64,000 nt of DNA from an uncultured Poribacteria bacterium (GCA_951813545.1 OX638352.1:2806835-2870834), one strand, 5' to 3'. Positions 8,255 through 16,123 are shown, numbered from the stretch's first letter. Made by a program: numbers and translations. Notes: a model not told the origin generated them from the letters alone.

Positions 8255-9247
8255 ATGAAAACCGACAAAGTCCTCTTGATTGTGATTTTGTTATGTTGTG
8301 TGTACGTGATTGGCTGCCAACAGGGGCAGCAGATGGTCGAGACCGTTGTGTCCGCTCCCGAGGCAGAGGAGATACCGACATCCGTTGACGTGATCGCCGA
8401 TGCGAACTTAGCCGCAGCCGTGCGTGAGACGCTCGGTCTGAGCGCGGACGCGCTTCTGACTGCAGAGGTGCTGCGAGACCTGAACACCCTTGAGGCACCT
8501 GAGCGCCAGATAGCCGACTTGACGGGTTTAGAGTACGCCACAAACCTGAGGGAGCTGTATCTGCACAAAAATGAGTTATCGGATGTATCGGCTTTGGCAG
8601 GTCTCACAAACCTGACGACGCTGACTCTGTGGAACAATGAGTTATCGGATGTATCGGCTTTGGCAGGTCTCACAAACCTGACGACGCTGTTTCTGTCCAG
8701 CAATGAGTTATCGGATGTATCGGCTTTGGCAGGTCTCACAAACCTGACGAATCTGTCTCTGAACGGCAATGAGTTATCGGATGTATCGGTTTTGGGAGGT
8801 TTCACAAACCTGACGTACCTGGATCTGTCCGGCATTCCGTTATCGGATGTATCGGTTTTGGCAGGTCTCACAAATCTGACGAGGCTGGTTCTGAAGCGTA
8901 CTCAGTTATCGGATGTATCGGTTTTGGGAGGTCTGACAAACCTGACGACGCTGTATCTGTCCTTCAATGAGTTATCGGATGTATCGGATTTGGGAGGTTT
9001 CACAAACCTGACGAGGCTGTATCTGGTCGGCAATGAGTTATCGGATGTATCGGCTTTGGGAGGTCTGACAAACCTGACGCACCTGGATCTGTCCCGCAAT
9101 CAGTTATCAGACATCGCACCGCTGGTGGCGAATACAGGATTGGACAGCGGCGACGAGGTCGCGTTAGGAAACAATCCTTTGAACGAGGCTGCGATTAACA
9201 CCCATATTCCTGCGCTCGAAGCGAGAGGCGTTACGGTGATCCGGTGA
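8255..9247 (+). CDS. Leucine-rich-repeat lipoprotein (internalin-like LRRs)
   Basis: The 330-residue protein starts with a lipoprotein signal: Lys-containing n-region, hydrophobic core and lipobox VIGC with Cys21. A short linker and an N-terminal cap (residues 45-90) lead into nine 22-residue LRRs of the pattern LTNLTxLxLxxNELSDVSxLxG, the SDS22/internalin type, ending in a cap with LVANTGLDSGDEVALGNNPL. The fold is a solenoid used for protein binding, anchored on the cell surface or periplasmic face. AAGGAG at 8241-8246 lies 8 bases before the ATG at 8255; an ATG at 8251 is out of frame. The repeat DNA is almost identical from unit to unit, pointing to recent expansion or homogenisation. The binding partner is unknown. 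Confidence 0.85.
   Translation: MKTDKVLLIVILLCCVYVIGCQQGQQMVETVVSAPEAEEIPTSVDVIADANLAAAVRETLGLSADALLTAEVLRDLNTLEAPERQIADLTGLEYATNLRELYLHKNELSDVSALAGLTNLTTLTLWNNELSDVSALAGLTNLTTLFLSSNELSDVSALAGLTNLTNLSLNGNELSDVSVLGGFTNLTYLDLSGIPLSDVSVLAGLTNLTRLVLKRTQLSDVSVLGGLTNLTTLYLSFNELSDVSDLGGFTNLTRLYLVGNELSDVSALGGLTNLTHLDLSRNQLSDIAPLVANTGLDSGDEVALGNNPLNEAAINTHIPALEARGVTVIR
8573..9100 (+). repeat. 66-bp tandem repeat encoding LRR units
   Basis: Eight consecutive 66-base units start at 8573 and recur at exact 66-base steps, each opening with a form of GAGTTATCGGATGTATCG. They encode the 22-residue LRRs of the lipoprotein at 8255-9247. Confidence 0.95.
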
Positions 9248-10085
9248 AATCTCAACCCCTACATGGGTGCTTGAACCCGTCATTGACGGGAGACCCTGAA
9301 GCGTTTCCGTTCGTAGGGGGGCGGCTTCGTCGTAGGGTTTGCCTGCTATGAATAGTTCTGCTAAGAGGCTACAAGAAGCCCGTCCATGGGGTGCCGCTTT
9401 TGTTGTGTTGTGATAAAAACATGATAGCGGATCTCCCTATGGACAGGACTTACGTAATTTGCTTGTTTTCAAGTTGAATAAGAGCGGGTGTGTGATAGTT
9501 GAAGGGCTCAATCTTCCACTCCAGCGGAGCGATATATTTATAGAAAAAGTTATTGCTATCTCTTCCGCTCCAGATGAAGTTTAAGTATTTAATCGGGTAA
9601 TTTCTGAACGAGTTATACATAGCACGCCGAGAATCAGAAGCGTTTGTAGTCGTGCGATTCATCGCACGTCTTGTCGTCCAAGATTACCCAATTTATTTGT
9701 TAATCTTCATGCGGAGCGGTATGTGAAGACGATGAATCAAATGAATTTGGTATAAGAGATTGATGTTTTGTGTAGATAACCGAAGTTGCTAGTTGTAAAT
9801 CCATGGGCTATCCTTTATAGTGTTTTTATAGCCCAAAAACCAAAAGAGCCCCCCATTGACTTGACTATTGTAGCAGTTTATATGATTTGTGACGACTTTT
9901 TAATCGCACAAGCCGATTCACGGGGTGACAGCCGCAGGTTTTCAGTTGAAAGTGTTTTTATTTATCATAACAACCAATATCATACAACTTTTTACATAGG
10001 TAGCAACTTGGGTTATAGTAACCTAAGTTGCTATCCTTGTAGCACAATCTGTTAGATGGTGTTACCTCACGTTTCCCTGTTTTTC
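9248..10085. other. Long intergenic region with dispersed repeats
   Basis: No credible gene is visible in these roughly 840 bases. The region holds a CGTGCGAT...ATCGCACG palindrome at 9651-9668 (also at 22580-22597), a GGTAGCAACTTGGGTTATA segment near 10000 that recurs near 15155, and one arm of the TTGTAGC repeat near 10039. A 70-codon minus-strand frame at 9450-9662 begins inside a repeat and resembles nothing I know. Confidence 0.6.
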
Positions 10086-10114
10086 TTGACTATCTGTCCA
10101 AAATCTGCTATCAT
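10086..10114 (+). promoter_or_regulatory. Predicted promoter of the restriction-modification remnant
   Basis: TTGACT at 10086-10091 and TATCAT at 10109-10114 are 17 bases apart. Transcription would begin about at 10121, exactly where the GTG start of the remnant lies, implying a leaderless message. Confidence 0.55.
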
Positions 10115-10120
10115 GCCGGC

Positions 10121-10409
10121 GTGCCACAACTGAATCTCAAACCCACTCATAAGGCAATCCGAGACTACTACGCCACGCCGCAGCAATACGACCAACACGA
10201 CATTACACACGAAGGGGCAGTCAGTAATCCTTTCGCATTTTTACTCGATGCCTGCGCAAAACAGGCAGATGCCACCCTCGTTCCGCAATATCCCATGCGT
10301 ACGCCAGCAGGCAACCGTATCGTCGACGACCCGAACTGTGCGAATCCCTCGTGTTATCACCGTCAGTCTAAGGACGCTCGAGATTCTAAAAGATTTGCCT
10401 ACCTTGTAA
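10121..10409 (+). pseudogene. Decayed type ISP restriction-modification enzyme (N- and C-terminal ends only)
   Basis: The frame from 10121 (GTG) encodes an N-terminus I recognise from large single-chain type ISP restriction-methylation-helicase proteins: MPQLNLKPTHKAIRDYYA, then THEGAVSNPFAFLLDAC and RTPAGNR. After only about 65 residues it jumps to IVDDPN, which in intact enzymes belongs to the extreme C-terminus. The following text in the next frame (10341-10409) reads VITVSLRTLEILKDLPTL and then stops, matching the usual C-terminal end. So about 900 or more internal residues are missing and a frameshift lies near 10335-10341. The family identification is from memory of the conserved ends; a homology search would settle it. 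It is not expected to have any activity. Confidence 0.7.
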
Positions 10410-10654
10410 ACCTAATCCCAAGTCGGTGCGTTTTGTATCTGTAACGACCAACACCCTAAAACGTTATGTACTTGTCGTCCATTGGGGTTTGGATTTCGTT
10501 GTGCTCTATCCAACCTGCTTCAGAAAGAAAGATTTTTTATGGAACTCGATTAAAATAATAATGAATCCCTAAATTGAACATTCAAACAGTGTAAAAAGTC
10601 CAAAAGTAAATTGATATTTCCAATGTTCTTAAAAATAAATAGGAGAGAAAAATT

Positions 10655-11011
10655 ATGTTAACACAGATTCGTCGGCAAAATGGTGTCACGATTTTGGAAC
10701 CCAATGGAAGAATAATGGGACCCTCCGTATCAAAATTACGGGAAGTGATCTTGGCACAGATGGAGGCTTACGATGCACCGCGCATTCTCATCAATTTCGA
10801 GAAGGTCAGTATGATTGGCAGCGCAGGACTCGGTGCTCTTATGGAGGCACGCACCATCGCGACCCGCAAGAAAGGGCGCATCGGGGTCATCCATGTCGGA
10901 AAACAGATCAAAAACCTGATCGTTACGAGTCGGCTCGCCAGCGTCTTTGAGCATTTTGACAGCGAGGATGCCGCAGTTTACTCGCTAAGTATAGTATCTA
11001 AAGTTCAGTGA
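10655..11011 (+). CDS. STAS-domain protein, anti-sigma-factor-antagonist-like
   Basis: The 118-residue protein is a single STAS domain of the SpoIIAA/RsbV type: beta strands VTILEPNGRI and RILINFEKV, followed by the signature MIGSAGLGALMEARTIA at about residues 51-67. Such proteins bind anti-sigma factors or other switch kinases in the cytosol. In SpoIIAA the signature is DSSGLG with the second Ser phosphorylated; here the aligned residue is Ala (GSAGLG), so canonical phospho-control would need the preceding Ser. AGGAGAG ends 8 bases before the ATG. No kinase or phosphatase gene is adjacent, so the partner is encoded elsewhere. A strong terminator follows at 11023-11047, making this a single-gene unit. 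Confidence 0.85.
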   Translation: MLTQIRRQNGVTILEPNGRIMGPSVSKLREVILAQMEAYDAPRILINFEKVSMIGSAGLGALMEARTIATRKKGRIGVIHVGKQIKNLIVTSRLASVFEHFDSEDAAVYSLSIVSKVQ

Positions 11012-11022
11012 TACTTCAAAAG

Positions 11023-11047
11023 GGACCGGTTTTACCGGTCCTTTTTT
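11023..11047 (+). terminator. Rho-independent terminator after the STAS gene
   Basis: A perfect 8-bp stem GGACCGGT/ACCGGTCC with a TTT loop is followed directly by six T residues, 11 bases beyond the stop codon. Confidence 0.9.
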
Positions 11048-11050
11048 ATT

Positions 11051-11087
11051 TTCTTGTGGAGCGATCTGGAGATCGCTCCTACAAGAA
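11051..11087. repeat. Long palindrome downstream of the STAS terminator
   Basis: Arms TTCTTGT + GGAGCGATCT pair with AGATCGCTCC + ACAAGAA around a GG centre with a single bulge. It could act as a second hairpin or be one of the dispersed palindromic repeats of this genome. Confidence 0.7.
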
Positions 11088-11151
11088 AAGGCTTGGGGCA
11101 AAAGATCAGAATTACAGGAAAACTGAATGCCTCTGAAGGATAAAATCTTAC

Positions 11152-11180
11152 TTGCCATTAACGCCGTGCTGTGCTAATAT
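11152..11180 (+). promoter_or_regulatory. Predicted promoter for the sugar isomerase/epimerase
   Basis: TTGCCA at 11152-11157 and TAATAT at 11175-11180 are spaced by 17 bases, about 32 bases before the start codon at 11212. Confidence 0.5.
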
Positions 11181-11211
11181 ATCGCAAAAGTTTCAAAGGA
11201 GATATACGACT

Positions 11212-12084
11212 ATGTTTAAACTGGGCGTTATCGGCGACGAGGTCTCGCAAGACTTCGCCACCGTTGTCAATTTTGTGAAAGAATTCAATCTGCACTCCAT
11301 CGAAATTCGTTCGGTCTGGGACAAACTGCCACATGAACTCACCGACACCGACATCGACGAGATGAAACGGCTATTGGATGGTACTGACATTGAGATTATC
11401 GGTGTCGCTTCCCCGTTTTTTAAGTGCGATATGGACAACGCTGCGGAACGGAAAGAGCATCTCGGTATATTGGAAGGATGCATCCGAACGGCAAAGGCGT
11501 TTGACACCAATCTCATCCGAACCTTCGTCTTTTGGGATACCGGTGAGACGGAGGCGCGGTGGGACGAGATTATCGCTTCTTACGATGAACCGCGCAGAAT
11601 GATAGACGGTGAAGGCATCGTGCTCGGTATGGAAAACGAATCTACCACCTCGCTCAGCACTGCCAAGCTCACAGCAGAATTTATCGAACAGATCGATTCT
11701 CCGAACATTCGCGGCATTTGGGATCCTGCCAATGAAGCACACGCAAAAGGCGGCGAAACCCCGTATCCTGATGCCTACAATCGCATGAAATCGACGATGA
11801 TCCACGCACATCTCAAGGACGCAGGTCCAAATCCCGATACAGGTGAAATAGAATCTGTCCCGGTCGGCGATGGCATTATTGATTGGCAAGGGCAGCTGCA
11901 AGCCCTCATTGATGATGGGTACGAGGGACATCTCTGTCTTGAAACACATTGGCGACCCTCGCTCAAAATTGACGATGCCATTCTCAACCGTCCAGCAGGA
12001 CAGGCGTTCTCTGAAGCCGGTGAGGAAGCCTCGCGCATCTGTATCGAAAAGTTATTGGCGATGATGGAAGACTTAAAGCAATAG
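11212..12084 (+). CDS. Sugar phosphate isomerase/epimerase (AP endonuclease 2 fold)
   Basis: The 290-residue product is a xylose-isomerase-like TIM barrel. Likely metal ligands appear in order: Glu in LGMENEST, Asp in GIWDPANEAHA, His in MIHAHLKDAG and Glu in LCLETHWRP. Family members isomerise or epimerise sugars, inositols or sugar acids in the cytosol. I start it at the ATG at 11212, because AAGGAG lies 10 bases upstream; the 20 residues that could be added from 11152 would cover the promoter. It is followed by an enolase-superfamily dehydratase and an SDR on the same strand, so the three probably serve one sugar or sugar-acid pathway, although repeats separate them. The exact substrate cannot be read. 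Confidence 0.85.
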   Translation: MFKLGVIGDEVSQDFATVVNFVKEFNLHSIEIRSVWDKLPHELTDTDIDEMKRLLDGTDIEIIGVASPFFKCDMDNAAERKEHLGILEGCIRTAKAFDTNLIRTFVFWDTGETEARWDEIIASYDEPRRMIDGEGIVLGMENESTTSLSTAKLTAEFIEQIDSPNIRGIWDPANEAHAKGGETPYPDAYNRMKSTMIHAHLKDAGPNPDTGEIESVPVGDGIIDWQGQLQALIDDGYEGHLCLETHWRPSLKIDDAILNRPAGQAFSEAGEEASRICIEKLLAMMEDLKQ

Positions 12085-12228
12085 TTTTCCATTCGACTTT
12101 ACTATAGAATTGTCCAAAGTTTAATGTAATGTTCACAAAACAGTAGTCCGTAATGAATGGAGGACGGATTTAAGAAGAGCCCGTGAAATAGTAATCTCAC
12201 CTTGTTTAACCGCAAGGAAAATTTAAAA

Positions 12229-13314
12229 ATGAAAATTAAAGCAGTTCGTACATCTCTTTACGACATTCCGCCCGAAGTGGAGCGCGTCGATGCCATCCAA
12301 GCCTTTGTCTCTATGGAGTTCCCCTTCATTGAAATTGAAGACGCAGATGGGGTCGTAGGCACTGGGTTTTCCTATACCATCGGCAAAGGTGGAGAAGCGA
12401 TTAAACAGATTATGGATGCCTACCTCACGCCTATCCTCCTTGAAGAGGATGCCTCCAACATCGACCGAATATGGAATCGGATGTGGATGGACACACACTG
12501 GGTAGGCAGAGGTGGCATCGTCACTTTAGGTATGGCAGCGGTGGACATTGCACTCTGGGACCTCATGGCAAAGCGTGCCGAATTGCCGCTCTATCAACTT
12601 CTCGGCGGTGCGAGATCTGCTGTTCCTGTCTACAACACGGATGGTGGTTGGCTGCACCTCTCTGAAGATGAACTTGTTAGGCAGTCTGTGGAGTTTGTCG
12701 AGCAGGGTTACAAAGGTATCAAGATTAAGGTGGGGCGCGACAGTCTCCACGAAGACGTTACGCGTATCTTCGCCGTCAGGAAAGCGATTGGGCAGGAACC
12801 CTACCTCATGATTGATGCCAACATGAAGTGGAATGCGCGCGAAGCCATTCAACTGGCATGCCGTGTCGAGGAAGCAGACCTTTTCTGGTTTGAGGAACCT
12901 ATTGAAGCAGACGATGTGGATAGCCACGTGGACTTGCGGGAAAAAACGACGATTCCGATTGCTGTCGGCGAGACAATTTACAATAAATATGTCTTTAAGG
13001 AATACATCGCACAGGGTGCGGCGGATATTTTGCAGCCAGACGCTGTCCGTGTTGGCGGTATCTCTGAATGGATGAAGGTTGCGCATACCGCAGAATGTTT
13101 CGGGCTTTCGGTCTCTCCGCATTTCTTGATGGATTTGCACGTGCATCTCTCTGCAGCAGTGCCGCACTCGCTTTTTGTGGAATATATTCCGTCGCTGGAT
13201 CCGGTGCTTGATGACACCTTGCAGCTCAAGGACGGACACTTCTCGCCGCCTGAACGTCCGGGGCACGGGATTCTGTTCAACAAGCAGAAGCTCGCGGCGT
13301 ATCAAATATCATAG
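12229..13314 (+). CDS. Mandelate racemase/muconate lactonizing enzyme family (sugar-acid dehydratase-like)
   Basis: The 361-residue protein is an enolase-superfamily member. It has the KIKVG (K-x-K) base motif at about residues 168-172, three metal-binding acids in MIDANMKW, FEEPI and VGETIY, and the second base His in SVSPHFLMDLHVH. These features fit the mandelate-racemase subgroup that abstracts the proton alpha to a carboxylate, typically as aldonate or glucarate-type dehydratases. AAGGA lies 10 bases before the ATG at 12229; the longer frame to 12202 has no ribosome site. Its neighbours, an isomerase/epimerase upstream and an SDR downstream, suggest sugar-acid degradation, by inference. 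All catalytic motifs appear intact, so it should be active. Confidence 0.88.
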   Translation: MKIKAVRTSLYDIPPEVERVDAIQAFVSMEFPFIEIEDADGVVGTGFSYTIGKGGEAIKQIMDAYLTPILLEEDASNIDRIWNRMWMDTHWVGRGGIVTLGMAAVDIALWDLMAKRAELPLYQLLGGARSAVPVYNTDGGWLHLSEDELVRQSVEFVEQGYKGIKIKVGRDSLHEDVTRIFAVRKAIGQEPYLMIDANMKWNAREAIQLACRVEEADLFWFEEPIEADDVDSHVDLREKTTIPIAVGETIYNKYVFKEYIAQGAADILQPDAVRVGGISEWMKVAHTAECFGLSVSPHFLMDLHVHLSAAVPHSLFVEYIPSLDPVLDDTLQLKDGHFSPPERPGHGILFNKQKLAAYQIS

Positions 13315-13338
13315 ACAACGTAGGCTTGGCTTAAATCC

Positions 13339-13488
13339 GTAGGTTGGGTTGAACGGATACACAAGGAGAATCTGGACCTTTCAAAGCATCTTTTCGGTTT
13401 TCATGGGGCGTGAAGCCTTCAAGGTCATAGTGAAACCCAACGTTTCATAAAAATGATAAGTATTAGATCTTCACCGCTCAACCCAACT
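13339..13488. repeat. Inverted-repeat element, GTAGGTTGGGTTGA family, degenerate copy
   Basis: The outer arms GTAGGTTGGGTTGAACGG and CGCTCAACCCAACT are inverted, with an inner GAAACCCAACG near 13432. The same architecture is complete at 22665-22894 and half-present at 17038-17175. There is no coding potential; it resembles a non-autonomous mobile or palindromic repeat. Confidence 0.65.
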
Positions 13489-13514
13489 GATTTAACGCCT
13501 TGCGAATGAATAAT

Positions 13515-13633
13515 TATAGTAAAACCCGTAATTAACTACACACCAACGCAAGGGCGAGGATACAATCCTCGCCAGCGGACATGGGGTGTTTGTTCTCTGA
13601 CGAACTGTAAACATATTTTCGGATTTCACTATA
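13515..13633. mobile_element. Diverged member of the TATAGTAAA inverted-repeat element (MITE-like)
   Basis: This 119-bp segment starts TATAGTAAAACCCG and ends CACTATA. It has the same central GGCGAGGAT...ATCCTCGCC hairpin and CAGCGG block as the copies at 14444, 15193 and 45285, but the rest has drifted. It ends 20 bases before the SDR start codon. Confidence 0.7.
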
Positions 13634-13653
13634 AAAAACTTTGAGGAGAACTT

Positions 13654-14364
13654 GTGAAACTTGAAAACCGTATCGCGATTATCACAGGCGGTGGGCGCGG
13701 GATCGGTCGCTCAACCGCTTTAGCGTTTGCCAAAGAGGGTGCAGACATCGTCCTTGCTGCACGGACTGATACCGAAATAACCGCCGTCGCTGAAGAGGTG
13801 AAAGCACTCGGCAGACGCGCACTCGCTATCGCAACTGATATTCAACTGAAAGCGGATGTCGATACTATGGTTGCACGAACGCTTGACACCTTCGGCAGGG
13901 TGGACATCCTTGTTAACAACGCAGGCGTGGCAATCCACAACCCGATTCCAAAGATTCGGGAAGAGGATTGGGATCTGACAATGGCAGTTAACCTCAAAGG
14001 GGTGTTTCTCGGCACACAAGCCGTTTTCAGCCATTTATGTGAGCAGAAGTATGGACATATCGTCAATGTCTCCTCGGTCTCTGGTAAATTTGGGCATGTC
14101 AACGGCGGTGCGTATTGTGCCTCTAAATTCGCCGTTGTCGGTTTCACTGAGACAACGAACAATGAAGGTAAACCGCATGGCGTGAAAGCCTCGGTTGTCT
14201 GCCCAGGTCCTGTAGACACCAAGATGCGTCGTGATAACCACCCAGATGACGTGATTGAACATCTCACGCTTCCAGAGGATGTGGCAGACCTGATTCTGTT
14301 TTTGGTGACGCAGCCACCCCGTGCCCATACGCTTGAAACTGTCATCCGAACGCCTTTGATGTAG
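13654..14364 (+). CDS. Short-chain dehydrogenase/reductase (FabG-like)
   Basis: The 236-residue protein is a classical SDR: cofactor motif TGGGRGIG at residues 11-18, NNAG at about 88-91, catalytic Ser in VNVSSVSG, and the YxxxK pair in YCASKFAV. It uses NAD(P)H to oxidise or reduce an alcohol/ketone in the cytosol. FabG itself is possible, but the position after an isomerase and a sugar-acid dehydratase makes a sugar or sugar-acid dehydrogenase more likely. The start is GTG at 13654 with GAGGAG five bases upstream, just after a diverged mobile element. The C-terminus is slightly short and lacks the usual GQ-motif, ending in TLETVIRTPLM, so substrate handling may be atypical. Confidence 0.88.
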   Translation: MKLENRIAIITGGGRGIGRSTALAFAKEGADIVLAARTDTEITAVAEEVKALGRRALAIATDIQLKADVDTMVARTLDTFGRVDILVNNAGVAIHNPIPKIREEDWDLTMAVNLKGVFLGTQAVFSHLCEQKYGHIVNVSSVSGKFGHVNGGAYCASKFAVVGFTETTNNEGKPHGVKASVVCPGPVDTKMRRDNHPDDVIEHLTLPEDVADLILFLVTQPPRAHTLETVIRTPLM

Positions 14365-14443
14365 GTTTAGCTGCCCTTTTATGTCCTATTTGCTTTCTGC
14401 GTAGTTCGGGGTATATCTATCAAAATGCGTCAACACAAGATAT

Positions 14444-14583
14444 TATAGTAAAGTTTAGAATTAATTAGACACTCCAAAGAGGCGAGGATACTAGCGGAAA
14501 CACCCAAGCAAAAACCCCTCGCCAGCGGTGGTGAGGTGTTTTGTGTTTTCCAAAGTGCCCTCTTATTTTCGGGTTTTACTATA
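14444..14583. mobile_element. TATAGTAAA inverted-repeat element (MITE-like), 140-bp copy
   Basis: The ends are TATAGTAAA and TTTACTATA. The sequence matches the 118-bp copies at 15193-15310 and 45285-45402 except for about 22 extra bases in the centre. It encodes no transposase, so it would depend on one elsewhere. Its right end lies 42 bases before the start of the next gene. Confidence 0.85.
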
Positions 14584-14625
14584 AACAACCTCCCGGCAGT
14601 TTCCGGTCAACATGGCGGCGGTAAA

Positions 14626-14934
14626 ATGCATCTTATTTATTTTATCCTCAATTGGTTGATATGGACGATTGCTTTAGCAATACGGAAAAATCGACCTCTC
14701 CGACGGATACTTTTGAGTATCGGTTGGGCGATCTGTGTTATTTTCAACGGTGGTATTTTGGTTTGGATGGTTTTAGATTTCAGGCATAGTGGGATTGATG
14801 CTTTTGCTGAACCGGCGATTGTGACTATTATTGGGATACCGGTTGTTGTTATGATTCTGATCTCTGCGTTTGCCTACCTATTAGCTTGGGTGTGTGCGAA
14901 ACTGTTTCGCCGTTGGTTTAAAGTGGGTCTATGA
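14626..14934 (+). CDS. Small membrane protein, unknown function
   Basis: The 102-residue protein has hydrophobic segments at about residues 2-17, 28-46 and 64-90, with Arg/Lys-rich loops (RKNRPLRR) suggesting three membrane helices. I recognise no family. I take the ATG at 14626 as the native start. The reading frame stays open upstream to 14536 inside the mobile element, which would add 30 residues beginning MFCVFQSALLFSGFT. The same prefix is in frame with two other genes. The ribosome site is weak at both positions. Its position after the SDR may be accidental, because an inserted element separates them. Confidence 0.5.
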   Translation: MHLIYFILNWLIWTIALAIRKNRPLRRILLSIGWAICVIFNGGILVWMVLDFRHSGIDAFAEPAIVTIIGIPVVVMILISAFAYLLAWVCAKLFRRWFKVGL

Positions 14935-15033
14935 GGATAAGGATAAAAAGAGAAAATTAGAGAGGTAATCATCATAGGATACGCAACTGCTTTTTAATTC
15001 TGAATTTTGCTATAATTACGCAAGTTGCCATTT

Positions 15034-15093
15034 TTGTAGCATAGAATGTTAGTCTGTGCCTAAGGGTGCGCAACCTAACAGGATACGCTACAA
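15034..15093. repeat. Palindromic dispersed repeat (TTGTAGC family)
   Basis: TTGTAGCATAGAATGTTAG and CTAACAGGATACGCTACAA form the inverted arms, matching the copy at 3780-3840. It lies in the intergenic stretch before tatD, which also holds a GGTAGCAACTTGGGTTATA segment near 15153. Confidence 0.75.
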
Positions 15094-15192
15094 AACCGTG
15101 CGGGTCATCAACAATTTTCAATGAAAAGGGACGCTGTATGCCTAAAATTTTATAGGTAGCAACTTGGGTTATAATTGGGTGATGCACGGTTT

Positions 15193-15310
15193 TATAGTAA
15201 AGTTTAGAATTAATTAGACACTCCAAAGAGGCGAGGATACAATCCTCGCCAGCGGTGGTGAGGTGTTTTGTGTTTTCCAAAGTGCCCTCTTATTTTCGGG
15301 TTTTACTATA
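15193..15310. mobile_element. TATAGTAAA inverted-repeat element (MITE-like), 118-bp copy
   Basis: By eye this copy is identical over all 118 bases to 45285-45402, 30 kb away. TATAGTAAA and TTTACTATA are the ends, and GGCGAGGAT...ATCCTCGCC forms a central hairpin. It ends 51 bases before the tatD start. Confidence 0.9.
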
Positions 15311-15361
15311 ATTATTTTATTCAACTTCATCAAACCGCACCTACCGGGGTTATGGATCAGA

Positions 15362-16123
15362 ATGTTTATTGATTCACATGCGCACATCCAACTTTCCCAA
15401 TTCAATAACGATCGCGATGCGGTGCTAAAACGCGCAGAGGAAGCCGGCGTTTCCAATATCCTTGTCATAGGGTTTGATATGGAGACGAGCCTCGGTGCTG
15501 TTGAATTGGCGGAGAAACACACACACATCTATGCCACCGTCGGGATGCATCCGCATGATGCTAAAGATCTGACCCTCGATGTGCTAAAAACCTTTCGCGA
15601 TCTCGCCACACACCCGAAAGTGCTTGCACTCGGTGAAATGGGGTTAGATTACTACCGCAACCTCTCGCCGCGTCCGCTACAAAAGGAGGCATTTGAAAAA
15701 CAGTTGGACCTCGCCGAAGAGGAGCAGATGCCTATTATCATCCACAACCGAGATGCGTATGCGGATATCTTGCCGATCTTAGAGGCACGGCAAGGGAAAA
15801 TCCGAGGTATCCTGCACTGCTTTACCGGTGATGTTGAATTGATGCATAGAAGCCTTGTGATCGGATTCCATATCGGCATCGGTGGAATTGTGACTTATCC
15901 GAATGCCAAAGATATCCAAGTTGTCGCGCGAGAAGTACCTGAGGATCGACTGCTGATAGAAACCGATTGCCCATGGCTCGCTCCACAGTTCCGACGCGGC
16001 AAGCGGAATGAACCGGCTTATGTTCGTGCCGTAGCAGAGAAGATTGCGGAACTCCGAGGCACCACTATAGAGACAATCGGCGAGGTAACGACAAAAAATT
16101 TTCAGAAACTTTTTGCCTGTTAG
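15362..16123 (+). CDS. tatD: TatD-family metal-dependent deoxyribonuclease
   Basis: The 253-residue product starts MFIDSHAHIQ, giving the HxH metal motif at His6 and His8. It continues with VGMHPHDAK, LGEMGLDYYR (metal Glu), IIIHNRDAY, GILHCFTGD and ETDCPWLAP, the full TatD/YcfH series. Family members are cytosolic 3'-5' DNA exonucleases or D-aminoacyl-tRNA deacylase-like hydrolases, linked to DNA repair and turnover. The start at 15362 is chosen on family alignment; an upstream ATG at 15263 inside the mobile element is in frame and would add 33 residues with the prefix MFCVFQSALLFSGFT. The C-terminus and length match the family exactly. Confidence 0.92.
   Translation: MFIDSHAHIQLSQFNNDRDAVLKRAEEAGVSNILVIGFDMETSLGAVELAEKHTHIYATVGMHPHDAKDLTLDVLKTFRDLATHPKVLALGEMGLDYYRNLSPRPLQKEAFEKQLDLAEEEQMPIIIHNRDAYADILPILEARQGKIRGILHCFTGDVELMHRSLVIGFHIGIGGIVTYPNAKDIQVVAREVPEDRLLIETDCPWLAPQFRRGKRNEPAYVRAVAEKIAELRGTTIETIGEVTTKNFQKLFAC

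Noticed and set aside
8152..8871. 239-codon minus-strand open frame with repeated KTDTSDNS motifs
   Set aside because: It is the reverse reading of the 66-bp LRR repeats; the plus-strand frame has a lipobox, ribosome site and promoter, and explains the sequence fully.
8573..9100. Regular repeats that might be taken for a CRISPR array
   Set aside because: The repeats are contiguous 66-bp units in coding frame with no unrelated spacers. The same holds for the 24-bp units at 55684.
9450..9662. 70-codon minus-strand frame
   Set aside because: Its start lies in the CGTGCGAT palindrome and no ribosome site or known motif is visible. It might be a decayed transposase end, but I cannot support it.
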